Positions 43,313 to 52,326 of a stretch of 63,567 bases of DNA are shown one piece after another. The DNA lies in the NCBI GenBank assembly GCA_903881665.1, contig CAIRUC010000040.1, positions 1 through 63,567 of the forward strand, written 5' to 3'. The translations under genes and the position numbers were made by a program. The notes beneath the pieces are model-generated. The model had not been told where the DNA came from, made no database searches, and saw nothing but the letters and a program-made list of their open reading frames with translations. This stretch comes from an uncultured Bacteroidota bacterium. GTDB lineage: Bacteria > Bacteroidota > Bacteroidia > AKYH767-A > OLB10. Position 1 is the stretch's first letter; each line of letters starts with the position of its first letter.

Positions 43313-44218
43313 ATGAGGAAGTTATTTCCCGCTAAGTTTCGTTTCCTGCTTGCCATTATAATGTTATTGTCTGTTGTGCAAAAAGTACAAGCACAAGATG
43401 ATTTATTAGGGTTGCTTGGCGAGGATAAACCGACAAAAGAATTTCAACGAAATGCTTTTAAAGCAACGCGTGTTATTAATGCGCATTCAATGGAATGTTT
43501 GTCGAGAGGTGTTCTTGATTTTAGAATTCTTCACCGTTTCGGGTTAATTAATCAAGGTGCATATGAGGCATATGGTCTCGATCAGTCTACTATTCGTTTA
43601 GGACTCGATTATGGTATTAATGATCGATTAACGGTTGGTATCGGTAGAAGTAGTTCGAAGAAGGAAATAGATGGATTTGTTAAGTTTCGTCCAATTTGGC
43701 AGGCAAAAGGTGGCGGATGGCCATTCTCAGTAATACTTATCTCCGGAATTGTGAAAGACGGATTAAAGTATCTTGATCATCGTGAACTCTCATCTAGAAT
43801 GAGTTATTATCATCAAGTTGTTATTGGACGTAAGTTTAATGAGGCCTTCTCGCTTCAGTTTATGCCAACTGTGGTTCACCGTAATTTAGTTAATACAAAG
43901 GCCGATAACAATGATATCGCTACAATAGGAGTGGGAACGCGTTTAAAGTTAACAAATCGATTGGCTATCACGGCTGAATACTTCCGCCATATTACCGATC
44001 TTCCAACGGGTTGCACGGATCCAATTTCTATTGGAATTGATTTAGAAACCGGAGGACACGTTTTTCAATTGCAATTTACGAATGCTTTAGGTATGAATGA
44101 AAGAGCATTCCTAGTAGGAACAGATGGTAAATGGAATAAAGGGGATATTCATTTCGGCTTTAATATTTCTCGTGTTTTTACTCTTTCTAAACCTAAAAAA
44201 TTTAGAAATAAAAGCTAA
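43313..44218 (+). CDS. DUF5777-family outer-membrane beta-barrel protein
   Basis: 301 aa. Signal peptide 1-27 (ends VQAQ). The body reads as alternating strands (FKATRVINAHSMECLSRG, LDFRILHRFGLINQGAYEAYG, LGLDYGINDRLTVGIGRSS, FSVILISGIVKDG), the pattern of the DUF5777 family of barrels. Ends with HFGFNISRVFTL. These proteins recur next to YceI and haem proteins in Bacteroidota but their function is unknown. Last gene of the module; a bidirectional terminator follows. Confidence 0.78.
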   Translation: MRKLFPAKFRFLLAIIMLLSVVQKVQAQDDLLGLLGEDKPTKEFQRNAFKATRVINAHSMECLSRGVLDFRILHRFGLINQGAYEAYGLDQSTIRLGLDYGINDRLTVGIGRSSSKKEIDGFVKFRPIWQAKGGGWPFSVILISGIVKDGLKYLDHRELSSRMSYYHQVVIGRKFNEAFSLQFMPTVVHRNLVNTKADNNDIATIGVGTRLKLTNRLAITAEYFRHITDLPTGCTDPISIGIDLETGGHVFQLQFTNALGMNERAFLVGTDGKWNKGDIHFGFNISRVFTLSKPKKFRNKS

Positions 44219-44238
44219 GAATTAATTTAGGTTTCATA

Positions 44239-44279
44239 AAAAAACGGCAACGATAATTATTTATCTGTTGCCGTTTTTT
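44239..44279. terminator. Bidirectional terminator between DUF5777 and GT2 genes
   Basis: AAAAAACGGCAAC (44239-44251) pairs with GTTGCCGTTTTTT (44267-44279), 13 perfect pairs with a 15-base AT loop, and T-runs suitable for both strands. Lies between convergent transcription units. Confidence 0.85.
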
Positions 44280-44300
44280 ATTTCAAGTACTTTGTTCTTA

Positions 44301-45071
44301 TTAAAACATCGCGTGATATGCACGCTTAAAATATTGACCTATTTTTCTTAGTGGCTTCATGAATAAAGTAAGGAATCCTGGCCTCATGCCGTTAAGCCTC
44401 CATGCCATTTTATCTTCAATGTTTGCTTTTAATTTTACGAAGAAACTAACATTGCTTACTCCTCCCATTCTCATCTTAACAATTACTTCGTTTAAATAAG
44501 CGAGCTTTATTTTATTTTTATGAATTAGTCGAAGCATTAATTCGTAGTCGGCCGATAGCTTTAACTCTGTGTTAAACCCTCCGAATTTTTCATAACATTC
44601 TTTTCTTACAAAGAATGTTGGATGTGGCGGCATCCAGCCTTTTACAAATGCATCTTCTTCATATTCTCCCGAATTCCAGGTGCGCATTACTTTGTTTACA
44701 TCATTGCGGTTCACAAATACTAAATCAGCATACACGCCTTCTGTACTGGAATCTTCTTCAAACTTTTTAACAACATTACTTATTACTTGATCATTGGCAT
44801 ATAAGTCGTCTGAATGAAGCATGCCAATAATATCGCCTGTTGCATGATTGATTCCTTTATTTAATGCATCGTATAAACCTTTGTCTTTCTCTGAAATTAT
44901 TGTAGTAATTCCATGCTTATACTTTTCTACAATTTGAAGTGTCTTGTCTTTCGACTTCCCATCAATAATAATGTACTCTAAATTAGGATAGTCCTGCGAA
45001 ACAACCGTTCGTAAAGTGTCTTCAACAGTCGCAGAACTATTGTAGGTAATGGTAATAATTGATACTTTCAT
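44301..45071 (-). CDS. Glycosyltransferase family 2 (WcaA-like)
   Basis: 256 aa, GT-A fold. VSIITITYNSSATVEDTL at the N-terminus, LEYIIIDGKSKDKT, the LHSDDLYA DxD-type metal site near 86-93, and LSADYELMLRL near 170, the conserved aspartate that acts as base. No membrane segment, so cytoplasmic. Last gene of the large minus-strand locus, ending at the terminator. Sugar donor unknown. Confidence 0.88.
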   Translation of the reverse strand: MKVSIITITYNSSATVEDTLRTVVSQDYPNLEYIIIDGKSKDKTLQIVEKYKHGITTIISEKDKGLYDALNKGINHATGDIIGMLHSDDLYANDQVISNVVKKFEEDSSTEGVYADLVFVNRNDVNKVMRTWNSGEYEEDAFVKGWMPPHPTFFVRKECYEKFGGFNTELKLSADYELMLRLIHKNKIKLAYLNEVIVKMRMGGVSNVSFFVKLKANIEDKMAWRLNGMRPGFLTLFMKPLRKIGQYFKRAYHAMF

Positions 45072-45087
45072 TTTAGTTAAAATAGGT

Positions 45088-45642
45088 TCAGGATTGTATT
45101 CCCCTTTCGCGAATTTTCACGGCCGGGTTTCCTTTATACAACATATATGGCTCAAGGGTTTCGGTAGCTACCGATTGAACAGTTAGTACTGCATGTGATT
45201 CTATAGTTACTCCAGGGCAAACAACTGACATTGCCCCCACCCAAGCACCGTCTTCAATGGTTATCTCTTTAACAATTAGGTCGAAAGATGATTTTTTGTA
45301 ATTGTGATTCCCGCATAAAAGCATTGATCCCTGGCTTAAACAGCAATTGTTGCCGATTTTAACAGGTGCTAAATTGTCGATCCATACTCGTTCGCCAATC
45401 CATGAATGTTCGCCGATTTCCAAATACCAGGGGTATTTGATATTCACGCCAGGCTTTATTACTACCCCTTTGCCAATTTTTGCCCCAAAGAGTCTTAATA
45501 GAAAAATCTTTAATCCGCTGAAGGGATTTAATGGATTAATGAAAAAAACAACATTTATAAAATACCAAAACAGTATTTTTATTGTGCTCGCTCCCGGAGT
45601 ATACCAACTGTTATTAAATGAAGATAAATCAGTTTTTTTCAT
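45088..45642 (-). CDS. WcaF-like O-acetyltransferase (left-handed beta-helix)
   Basis: 184 aa. Hexapeptide-repeat protein: GAKIGKGVVIKPGVNIKYP, IGEHSWIGERVWIDNLAPVKIGNNCCLS, then GSMLLCGNHNY with the likely catalytic His, and AWVGAMSVVCPGVTI. The N-terminal WYTPGAS...FWYFINVVFF block is typical of the colanic-acid acetyltransferase WcaF. It would O-acetylate a sugar of the repeat unit using acetyl-CoA. Flanked by GT2 and GT4 genes at close spacing. Confidence 0.85.
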   Translation of the reverse strand: MKKTDLSSFNNSWYTPGASTIKILFWYFINVVFFINPLNPFSGLKIFLLRLFGAKIGKGVVIKPGVNIKYPWYLEIGEHSWIGERVWIDNLAPVKIGNNCCLSQGSMLLCGNHNYKKSSFDLIVKEITIEDGAWVGAMSVVCPGVTIESHAVLTVQSVATETLEPYMLYKGNPAVKIRERGIQS

Positions 45643-45650
45643 GTATAAAT

Positions 45651-46799
45651 CTATGCAAATAATAGTCGATTTTGTTCAATTCCATTTTGATCGTTAAATA
45701 TTGAATTAGCAAAAGTTAATGCACCATCGCTCATTTTTTCAAATGATTGTTGATCCCAATAACATGCTGCTTTTAATGCATTCATTATTTCTCCTTCGCT
45801 TGCAAGCGGAATGTCCCATCCTGCATTTTTTTGTTCCAGTTGCTTCCATATTGTTTGGTCGGAAAGTAATACCGGGCAACCTGCTGCCATACTTTCAACT
45901 ATCGAATGGCCGTAATTTTCATTAAAGGTAAGTAAAATGCTTAAATGATAATTGCTGAGTACCTTTATTACGTTGCTGTTTTCGATTACGCCTTTATAGT
46001 TTGCATTTATGTGCGGAGGTAGTTTTGATATTTCTTCCTCACATAACTTCCAATAATCAGGGTCTTCAATAGGGCCGTATATGTCGAATTCTACTTCACA
46101 GTTACTTGGAAGTTGGGCTAACATTTTAAGAGCCCCTTCTAAATTTTTCTTTATCGTTATGCGAGATAAAAATACTGCCTTGAGTTTGCATTTAACTTTT
46201 GTTCTTTCTATTTTAGTTAGTGTTCGCGATTCAACAAGGTCGATGGCAACATGAATTTTACAGTTCTTACCAAACATTTCTTTTATTTCTTCAGCTTCAG
46301 CTTCAGAGCTCGCATGCCATGAAATTCCTTTGTATAAGCCAAGTGTTTTTGCGAAATTTAAAAACAACTTTTTCTTCAGCGCCTTAATTTGTAATGCTCC
46401 TTTTCCAAGCATCCCACGCGGAGCCAATACTAGTTTTCGGTTCGGAAGAAATTTTTTTCGAATCAGTAAAGGTTGTAATGTGTAAAATATAGAATACAAT
46501 GAGTTGAGGTAAATAATATCGGCTTGCTCTGCAAAAATTATTTTCTTTAATTGTTCTTTTGATTTATTTGAAGATGAAAAATAATAAACTTTACTTCCGT
46601 CGTCGCATTTAATCCAAGTGTCCGATGCAATGCCTTTATAAGGCGATTCCGCGTGGAGGTCACTGTCAGATGTTATGATGCTGAAATCGTAGTGATTTCG
46701 TAAATGACGTACCATGCTGGCAACAGATCGTATTTGACCGCCTGCCTTATAGCCGGGTAAATACCAATCAACAAATACCAGAATTTTCTTTTTCGTCAT
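45651..46799 (-). CDS. Glycosyltransferase family 4
   Basis: 382 aa GT-B protein. N-terminal ILVFVDWYLPGYKAGGQIRS with the glycine-rich acceptor loop. C-terminal half with VFLSRITIKKNLEGALKML, VEFDIYGPIEDPDY and LTFNENYGHSIVESMAAGCPVLLSD. The EN.GHSIVE segment is the donor-binding E-x7-E type motif. Lies 8 bases before the WcaF-like gene and 27 after another GT4. Confidence 0.87.
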   Translation of the reverse strand: MTKKKILVFVDWYLPGYKAGGQIRSVASMVRHLRNHYDFSIITSDSDLHAESPYKGIASDTWIKCDDGSKVYYFSSSNKSKEQLKKIIFAEQADIIYLNSLYSIFYTLQPLLIRKKFLPNRKLVLAPRGMLGKGALQIKALKKKLFLNFAKTLGLYKGISWHASSEAEAEEIKEMFGKNCKIHVAIDLVESRTLTKIERTKVKCKLKAVFLSRITIKKNLEGALKMLAQLPSNCEVEFDIYGPIEDPDYWKLCEEEISKLPPHINANYKGVIENSNVIKVLSNYHLSILLTFNENYGHSIVESMAAGCPVLLSDQTIWKQLEQKNAGWDIPLASEGEIMNALKAACYWDQQSFEKMSDGALTFANSIFNDQNGIEQNRLLFA

Positions 46800-46826
46800 T
46801 TTATAACGTTGATGTATGTTCGTATT

Positions 46827-47897
46827 TTATTTTACTAAAGACATAATGGTGTCTGCCCATTTTTCTGGAGTAATTAGTTGTGATAATTCAACGCTTTTCT
46901 TCCCCATTGAAATGAGATCATCATCGTCGGAGTTGATCATTTTTAGCAAGGATTCTTTAATAGAACTAGCACTTTTCGGTTGGCAGAAGTATCCGTTTTC
47001 TCCGTCTATCAAGAAGGTGGAGGCAGCGTTTGTGGTAGTGCTGCATATCATAGGGAAACCCGATGCAGCATATTCATGAACTACTAAGCCCCAATGTTCG
47101 TAATGTGTGGGGAGAATAAATACACCTGTATCACTAAGGTATTTTTTTAATTGATTTGGTTGAATAAACCCACAATCTTTTATGGAATCACTTTTTGGGA
47201 ATTCTGATTGTAATTCACCTTTGCCTAGGCACCATAGTTCCCACCCTTTTCTTTCTTCATCCGTAAGCGAGGTGAATGCTTGCCATAATTCCCGAATTCC
47301 TTTAAGTTCAGTATATCTTCCAACATAAATGAATCGGTGAGGGAAATGGTTTTCTTTTTTTGATTTTGACGCTTCGTAGTATTGATGAAATAAATCAACA
47401 TCTGCCGAGTACATACCATGTTCAATAAGACGATCTTTTTTAAATCCTAATCGTCTTGCATATTCAGCATTAGGTACTCCTGGCACCCAACAATGTGTAA
47501 AGAATTGATGTAAATAGAAAGGTCCTATAAGTGTAGCTATTCGTTGTTTTATAGTTCCAAGCCACGGATTGTCAAGTGTCATTACCACTGGCACACGCTT
47601 ATTTATTGTTTTGCATACTGAAAGATATCCTTTATCTGCCCACCCGCATACATATACGAAATCAGGACCTATTTCCTTAACTAATTTTATTAGTTCTTTA
47701 TTAGAATAGTTCTCTCTTGCATAATCATAAATATGCTCCGAAAATTTAAATTGAAAAGGAGCTACTGAATTAATGGGATACCTTACTACATGAACTTCTG
47801 TTTCATACCTAGTAGCCAATTTTTCCATACATGCTACTACGTATCCTGCTAACTCAAAGTACAGAAATAGTATTTTTTTCTTCTTTGGTTTCAACAT
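46827..47897 (-). CDS. Glycosyltransferase family 4
   Basis: 356 aa GT-B protein beginning KKKILFLYFELAGYVVACM. The nucleotide-binding half starts with RFIYVGRYTELKGIRELWQAF, then IKDCGFIQPNQLKKYLSDTGVFILPTHYEHWGLVVHEYAASG, containing the E-x7-E motif (EHWGLVVHE). Its start codon lies inside the upstream polymerase gene, with a 44-base overlap. No later ATG keeps the N-terminal strand, so the overlap appears real and suggests coupled translation. Confidence 0.85.
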   Translation of the reverse strand: MLKPKKKKILFLYFELAGYVVACMEKLATRYETEVHVVRYPINSVAPFQFKFSEHIYDYARENYSNKELIKLVKEIGPDFVYVCGWADKGYLSVCKTINKRVPVVMTLDNPWLGTIKQRIATLIGPFYLHQFFTHCWVPGVPNAEYARRLGFKKDRLIEHGMYSADVDLFHQYYEASKSKKENHFPHRFIYVGRYTELKGIRELWQAFTSLTDEERKGWELWCLGKGELQSEFPKSDSIKDCGFIQPNQLKKYLSDTGVFILPTHYEHWGLVVHEYAASGFPMICSTTTNAASTFLIDGENGYFCQPKSASSIKESLLKMINSDDDDLISMGKKSVELSQLITPEKWADTIMSLVK

Positions 47898-49161
47898 GTT
47901 GCAAGAGTATTATATTTAATATGGCAATAATCGTAAATGGATTTAATGAACCTTGAAACCATGCTTCAAACATACATGAAAACAAAATCGCAAACATAGT
48001 AGGAAGCGCCATATAGTTTACGGAAGCGGCTTTAAAGAAATTTTTAAAGAAGCCAATTAAATAAACAACGAGTCCAATAATTCCTGTGTTTAACCATAAC
48101 GCAAGGAATGTATTATGAACGCCTCCAAGGTGACCTAAGTCGTTTAACCACGATTTATTTTCTTCGAATAAAGTTTCCTCGTACGAAAACCCTCGGCCCA
48201 GCATAAAGTTGTTTTGAATTTCTTTCCATCCAAACGTCCAAGCAATTAAACGTCCTGATCCATCTTCAAGGTGATCAACTCGAAAATAATCGCCTAAGCC
48301 AAATGCATTGATGATAGTAGGAAGGTTTTCATTAATAATTTGAAAGAGAATAGCTACAATAATTAAAATTACAAATCCGATCCAATATGAAATTTTATAA
48401 AAACGAGAGAAGAATAAGAATATTAATATCGAAAAGATGCAATTTCTCGATCCCGACATCAATACCGATAAGATCAAACTTCCGAATATTAATACTAATT
48501 GAGGAGTGGTAAACATTTTTGGATGTTTTTGTAGCGTCAACATAATCATAATGAAAAATACTGTTGAGAAGCTTCCAATTCCATTAGGGTTACCTAACAA
48601 TCCATTATATCTTCCTACAAGGTAGGTGTAATCTGTTGGTAATACCATGCTTAATCCAAGCGCAACTACATACAAAACAGTCCCCGACCATATCCATAAT
48701 TTGAGCATTCGTTCCCCGCGATCAATTGCCATTTCTCGCGTAAAATAACTGGGTATAAAAATGAACATAAGCGCAAACGATAGTGTTTTTTGGAAAGCCA
48801 GCATCGGTAACGGATTTCTAAACATAGAGATAGATGCAACCGCAAAAAATGCCACAAATGGGTACCAGAATTTACTTTTCGAAATAAATTTTTTACTATC
48901 GAAAATTACAAAAGCAGAAACTAAAACCAATGCTATATCTTTTGTTTTACCAGCAAATGCGAATTCATGTTTTCTGTTATCACTAAAATATAGTAGTATA
49001 GCGAATGCCACAATAATTTCAGCATATCGGCCTTTGTTTTTTAACAGCATTAAGGTAAGAGGAATTACTGCCATGGCCAATTCGGGCGCAATAATCCCTG
49101 CTATCACCCAAATTAGGATCAGTATATAGAATTGGTTATTTTCTTTTACAAACTCAAGCAT
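47854..49161 (-). CDS. O-antigen ligase / polysaccharide polymerase membrane protein
   Basis: 435 aa with about 12 membrane segments. Late periplasmic loop with RVDHLEDGSGRLIAWTFGWKEIQNN, GRGFSYEETL and HLGGVHNTFLALWLNTG. The G-x-G-F plus H-N-T-F-L block is the hallmark of the Wzy_C (O-antigen ligase) domain. It would polymerise or ligate repeat units in the periplasm. Its 3' end overlaps the next GT4 gene by 44 bases. Confidence 0.82.
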   Translation of the reverse strand: MLEFVKENNQFYILILIWVIAGIIAPELAMAVIPLTLMLLKNKGRYAEIIVAFAILLYFSDNRKHEFAFAGKTKDIALVLVSAFVIFDSKKFISKSKFWYPFVAFFAVASISMFRNPLPMLAFQKTLSFALMFIFIPSYFTREMAIDRGERMLKLWIWSGTVLYVVALGLSMVLPTDYTYLVGRYNGLLGNPNGIGSFSTVFFIMIMLTLQKHPKMFTTPQLVLIFGSLILSVLMSGSRNCIFSILIFLFFSRFYKISYWIGFVILIIVAILFQIINENLPTIINAFGLGDYFRVDHLEDGSGRLIAWTFGWKEIQNNFMLGRGFSYEETLFEENKSWLNDLGHLGGVHNTFLALWLNTGIIGLVVYLIGFFKNFFKAASVNYMALPTMFAILFSCMFEAWFQGSLNPFTIIAILNIILLQHVETKEEKNTISVL

Positions 49162-49163
49162 TT

Positions 49164-50270
49164 CTAATTTAGAAATTTTTCAAATAGTTCTATATGTTTT
49201 TTAGCAACAATTGGCCACGTAAAATTCTTTAAAACTTTGCGCCTCGAAGCTAATGAAAGTTCTAATCTTTTTTCAGGTGTTAATTGATAGAATGATTGAA
49301 TCCCCCATTTTAAGCTCCTCATATTATTAGTTTCAATCAAGTAGCCATTGTCGCGATTTACTAATTCGGCTGTAGCTCCGGTGTCTGTTACAACAATTGG
49401 CATGCCTCCGGCCATGGCTTCTAATACCACTGTGGGCATTCCTTCAAACAGTGTAGGAAATACAAAAAGATCACAACTGCGATATAATTTCATTAGTTGG
49501 TCATCGTCGGCAAATCCATGAAACGTAACATTTGAGAAGTTATTTTCTTTGATATATTGTTCATACAATGGTCCTTTTCCAACTATATTAAAATGAAGTC
49601 GTTCTGTATATCCTTCTATATTTAGTGATCTAATTCCTTCCATTAAAACATTTATTCCTTTATTTGCAGCAAAGCGCCCAACAAATAATAATTCTAATTT
49701 TTCTTTGTCAAAATTACGTATTGGTTCCTCTCCAGGTATCACTGCATTCGGAAGTATTTCAATTTTCTTGTGTGCATTTGGAACTTCTCTGCGAAGGATA
49801 GTCGTTAAACGTCCGCCTAGTGATATTACTTTGGCTGCATGTTTAAATTGATAACGTTCCATCATGCGCATAGGAAATGTTTTGTATTTATCACTGAAAG
49901 TTAGCCCTTGAAATGGTTCTAGCCCATGTTGATTTATAATAACGCGATGTCCAATTTTGGGTAGCCCATATAAAACAGAAAATCCTTGTGCATAAACTAC
50001 GGCATCAGGATACTGCTCAATTATTTTATATACTTCCTTAGAGTATTCATATTGTTTACGAATATAAAAACCGCTAAATTCAAATGGTATCGAAATTTCT
50101 TTGAAGCCAAGCGAGGTATCAAATACTTTTTTATCGTGGGGATGTATTACAATTATTTCCCATATTCCTATTTTTGCCAACTCGGCAAGTAATAATACTG
50201 AATGACGTTGCATTCCTCCTACAGCGTGAGGGAAGACTCCATCAGTACAGAAAATAAGTTGACGTTTCAT
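49164..50270 (-). CDS. Glycosyltransferase family 4
   Basis: 368 aa. FCTDGVFPHAVGGMQRHS glycine loop at the N-terminus. ELLFVGRFAANKGINVLMEGI opens the second Rossmann domain, and LFVFPTLFEGMPTVVLEAMAGGMPIVVTD carries the E-x7-E donor motif (EGMPTVVLE). Two bases before the polymerase gene and three after the epimerase gene, so firmly in the operon. Confidence 0.92.
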   Translation of the reverse strand: MKRQLIFCTDGVFPHAVGGMQRHSVLLLAELAKIGIWEIIVIHPHDKKVFDTSLGFKEISIPFEFSGFYIRKQYEYSKEVYKIIEQYPDAVVYAQGFSVLYGLPKIGHRVIINQHGLEPFQGLTFSDKYKTFPMRMMERYQFKHAAKVISLGGRLTTILRREVPNAHKKIEILPNAVIPGEEPIRNFDKEKLELLFVGRFAANKGINVLMEGIRSLNIEGYTERLHFNIVGKGPLYEQYIKENNFSNVTFHGFADDDQLMKLYRSCDLFVFPTLFEGMPTVVLEAMAGGMPIVVTDTGATAELVNRDNGYLIETNNMRSLKWGIQSFYQLTPEKRLELSLASRRKVLKNFTWPIVAKKHIELFEKFLN

Positions 50271-50273
50271 AAA

Positions 50274-51182
50274 TTACTTTTTATTTACCATCGTGGCAAT
50301 TCCTTCATCAATTCCGATTAATGGTTGCCATCCAGTGCTTTTTAATTTGGTAACATCTGCCAATAAATGCATGCGTTCTACTTTTCGTACTCTTGCAGGA
50401 TCTACTTCTATGGCAATTTCTTCACCTAGCTGACGAGAAAAGGCGTCAACTATTTCCGTTACTGAATATTCGATCCCTCTTCCTAAGTTAAAGGTGTCGA
50501 TGCCAGCGTTGATATTTGTAAGCAACGAGTAAACTGCATTTGCCATGTCTGATGTGTGAATGAAATCTCGCTTCGGCGTTAAGTTTCCTAGTTGAATAAT
50601 TCTCATTCCAGCGTTTACTTGTTTCTCGATTTCAGGAATTAAATGCGGATTGGTTTCATTGGGGCCAAAGGCATTGAAGAATCTGCAAATGACGACCGGA
50701 ATTTTAGTTATTAAATGAAATTCGTTGCAAAGATGCTCTCCTGTTAATTTACTGAGTCCATAAATATCAAGTGGGCCTACTTCGTGTTGTTCTGTTACCG
50801 CTTCGTTATAAATGGGATAGACAGCGGCAGTCGAAGCGAAAAATACTTTTTTTGCATTGTATTTTTTACAACATTCTAAAATATGTATGGTTCCGTTGAT
50901 ATTTATATTGCTCGATTCATAAGGATGTTGGTTGCAATAAGGAATAAAATGAACTGCCGCCAAATGAATAACTATTTCGGGTTGTACTGTCGAAAATATT
51001 TTATCAATTGTCAGTTTGTCTAATATATCGGCAAAAAAGAAATTAGCATCAGGAATATTAATAAATTCTCTTTTTCCAAATGATAAATTATCGATCACAA
51101 ATACTTCGTGTCCTTCTTTTTGAAGTTTGTTGATTACCGCACTTCCTATAAAGCCGGCTCCACCGGTAACTAATGTTTTCAT
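50274..51182 (-). CDS. NAD-dependent sugar epimerase/dehydratase (extended SDR)
   Basis: 302 aa. NAD-binding GGAGFIG at 7-13, catalytic YGLSK (Tyr141, Lys145) with Ser in FFASTAAVYP, and CRFFNAFGPN, the pattern of UDP-glucose 4-epimerase-like extended SDRs. It is somewhat shorter than GalE (about 338 aa), so the exact nucleotide sugar is uncertain. It supplies an epimerised precursor. Its ATG overlaps the preceding gene's stop by 4 bases. Confidence 0.87.
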   Translation of the reverse strand: MKTLVTGGAGFIGSAVINKLQKEGHEVFVIDNLSFGKREFINIPDANFFFADILDKLTIDKIFSTVQPEIVIHLAAVHFIPYCNQHPYESSNININGTIHILECCKKYNAKKVFFASTAAVYPIYNEAVTEQHEVGPLDIYGLSKLTGEHLCNEFHLITKIPVVICRFFNAFGPNETNPHLIPEIEKQVNAGMRIIQLGNLTPKRDFIHTSDMANAVYSLLTNINAGIDTFNLGRGIEYSVTEIVDAFSRQLGEEIAIEVDPARVRKVERMHLLADVTKLKSTGWQPLIGIDEGIATMVNKK

Positions 51183-52315
51183 TGTATCGCTAATAAAAGT
51201 TTTTTGTAATTATTTAATTGGGCTTCTTTGGTCCAGTTTTTTTTAACCAACGAAATCATTCGTTCTCTTGTTTCAATTTTGGTTTTATTTATTCTCGGAT
51301 AAACATCTCCGATTACTACGGTTCCGCAATTATTCTCTCTAACAAATTCGCTATAGTCGCCCAAGTTTTCCGAAATAATAACGGGTAATCCTGCTGATAA
51401 ATATTCTGCAAATTTTGTGGGCGAGGCAACTTGATTAGTAACGCTTTGTTCGCGAATTAATATTCCTGTGTCGCACAACGATAAAAGGGTAGTTACTTCT
51501 TGGTGTTTTACCCAATGACGTTGTACTTGTTTAGGAAACTCTTGTTGTAACTTTTTGATGTTTTCTTCTTCTTGTGCTAAAAAAATAACTTTATGATTTC
51601 CACTTTCTTTTAAAAAGGAGGAAAGGAAGGTGTGTAAAATTGAAAACGACTGCCATCCAGAGGTGGATCCTGAATAAGCTAGAACGATATCTTCTGCTTG
51701 TAAGCCGATTGATGCTCGTATCTTGTTGATGTTTTCGGTGGTCGGAATTTCAGCTTTAAAACTGCTGTTTAATGTGCACGGTATAACAACATGTCTTGTG
51801 TCTGTATAGTGATAGTGGTTTTGCCAATGGTCTACTAGTTTTTGTGTAACAGCAATTCGAAAATTGCTGTTATGTATAGCAGTATTTTCTAAGCGGTATA
51901 TATTTTTTTTCCAGCTTTCTGGTACCGTAACTGTATATTCATGCCATTCTGCTTCCATAGCGCCTCTGCCATCGAAACATACCTTCGTTACTGATGATAT
52001 TCCTCTTACGTTGAGGGCCATATTGGTTGCAATAACATTTCTCGATACAATCGACTTTGGTCGGTATAAAAGGCAGAGAATCCATAATATGATATTATTG
52101 AACTTCCAATAGGGAGCTTTGGGCAGCATGGGAAGTACTATTGCATCGGGTAATTGCTGTTTAATAAGTTTCTTTTTCCCTTTAAAATCATGCAATGAAA
52201 TAAACGCCACCAATCGCAATGGAGCATTGCAATTTGAACGCAGAAATTTTACTACGTCAGTTACTTGACTGTAATAAACTCCTGATGGCGGTTCCGCATA
52301 GGTTAAATAAAACAT
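51179..52315 (-). CDS. GT4-like glycosyltransferase
   Basis: 378 aa, GT-B-like. N-terminal MFYLTYAEPPSGVYYSQVTDV, then KVCFDGRGAMEAEW in the middle; the second half begins DIVLAYSGSTSGWQSFSIL. The donor region reads CDTGILIREQSVTNQVASPTKFAEYLSAGLPVIIS, matching the A.P.K..EYL.AG.PV pattern of capsule-type GT4 enzymes. Overlaps the epimerase gene by 4 bases. Donor and acceptor unknown. Confidence 0.78.
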   Translation of the reverse strand: MFYLTYAEPPSGVYYSQVTDVVKFLRSNCNAPLRLVAFISLHDFKGKKKLIKQQLPDAIVLPMLPKAPYWKFNNIILWILCLLYRPKSIVSRNVIATNMALNVRGISSVTKVCFDGRGAMEAEWHEYTVTVPESWKKNIYRLENTAIHNSNFRIAVTQKLVDHWQNHYHYTDTRHVVIPCTLNSSFKAEIPTTENINKIRASIGLQAEDIVLAYSGSTSGWQSFSILHTFLSSFLKESGNHKVIFLAQEEENIKKLQQEFPKQVQRHWVKHQEVTTLLSLCDTGILIREQSVTNQVASPTKFAEYLSAGLPVIISENLGDYSEFVRENNCGTVVIGDVYPRINKTKIETRERMISLVKKNWTKEAQLNNYKKLLLAIQ

Positions 52316-52326
52316 ACTTTTAATTA

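Noticed and set aside
45347..45697. Open frame of 116 codons on the plus strand
   Set aside because: Antisense to the WcaF-like hexapeptide gene; the repeats of that gene explain the open frame.
48761..49129. Open frame of 122 codons on the plus strand
   Set aside because: Antisense to the Wzy_C-type polymerase, with no signal, domain or promoter of its own.
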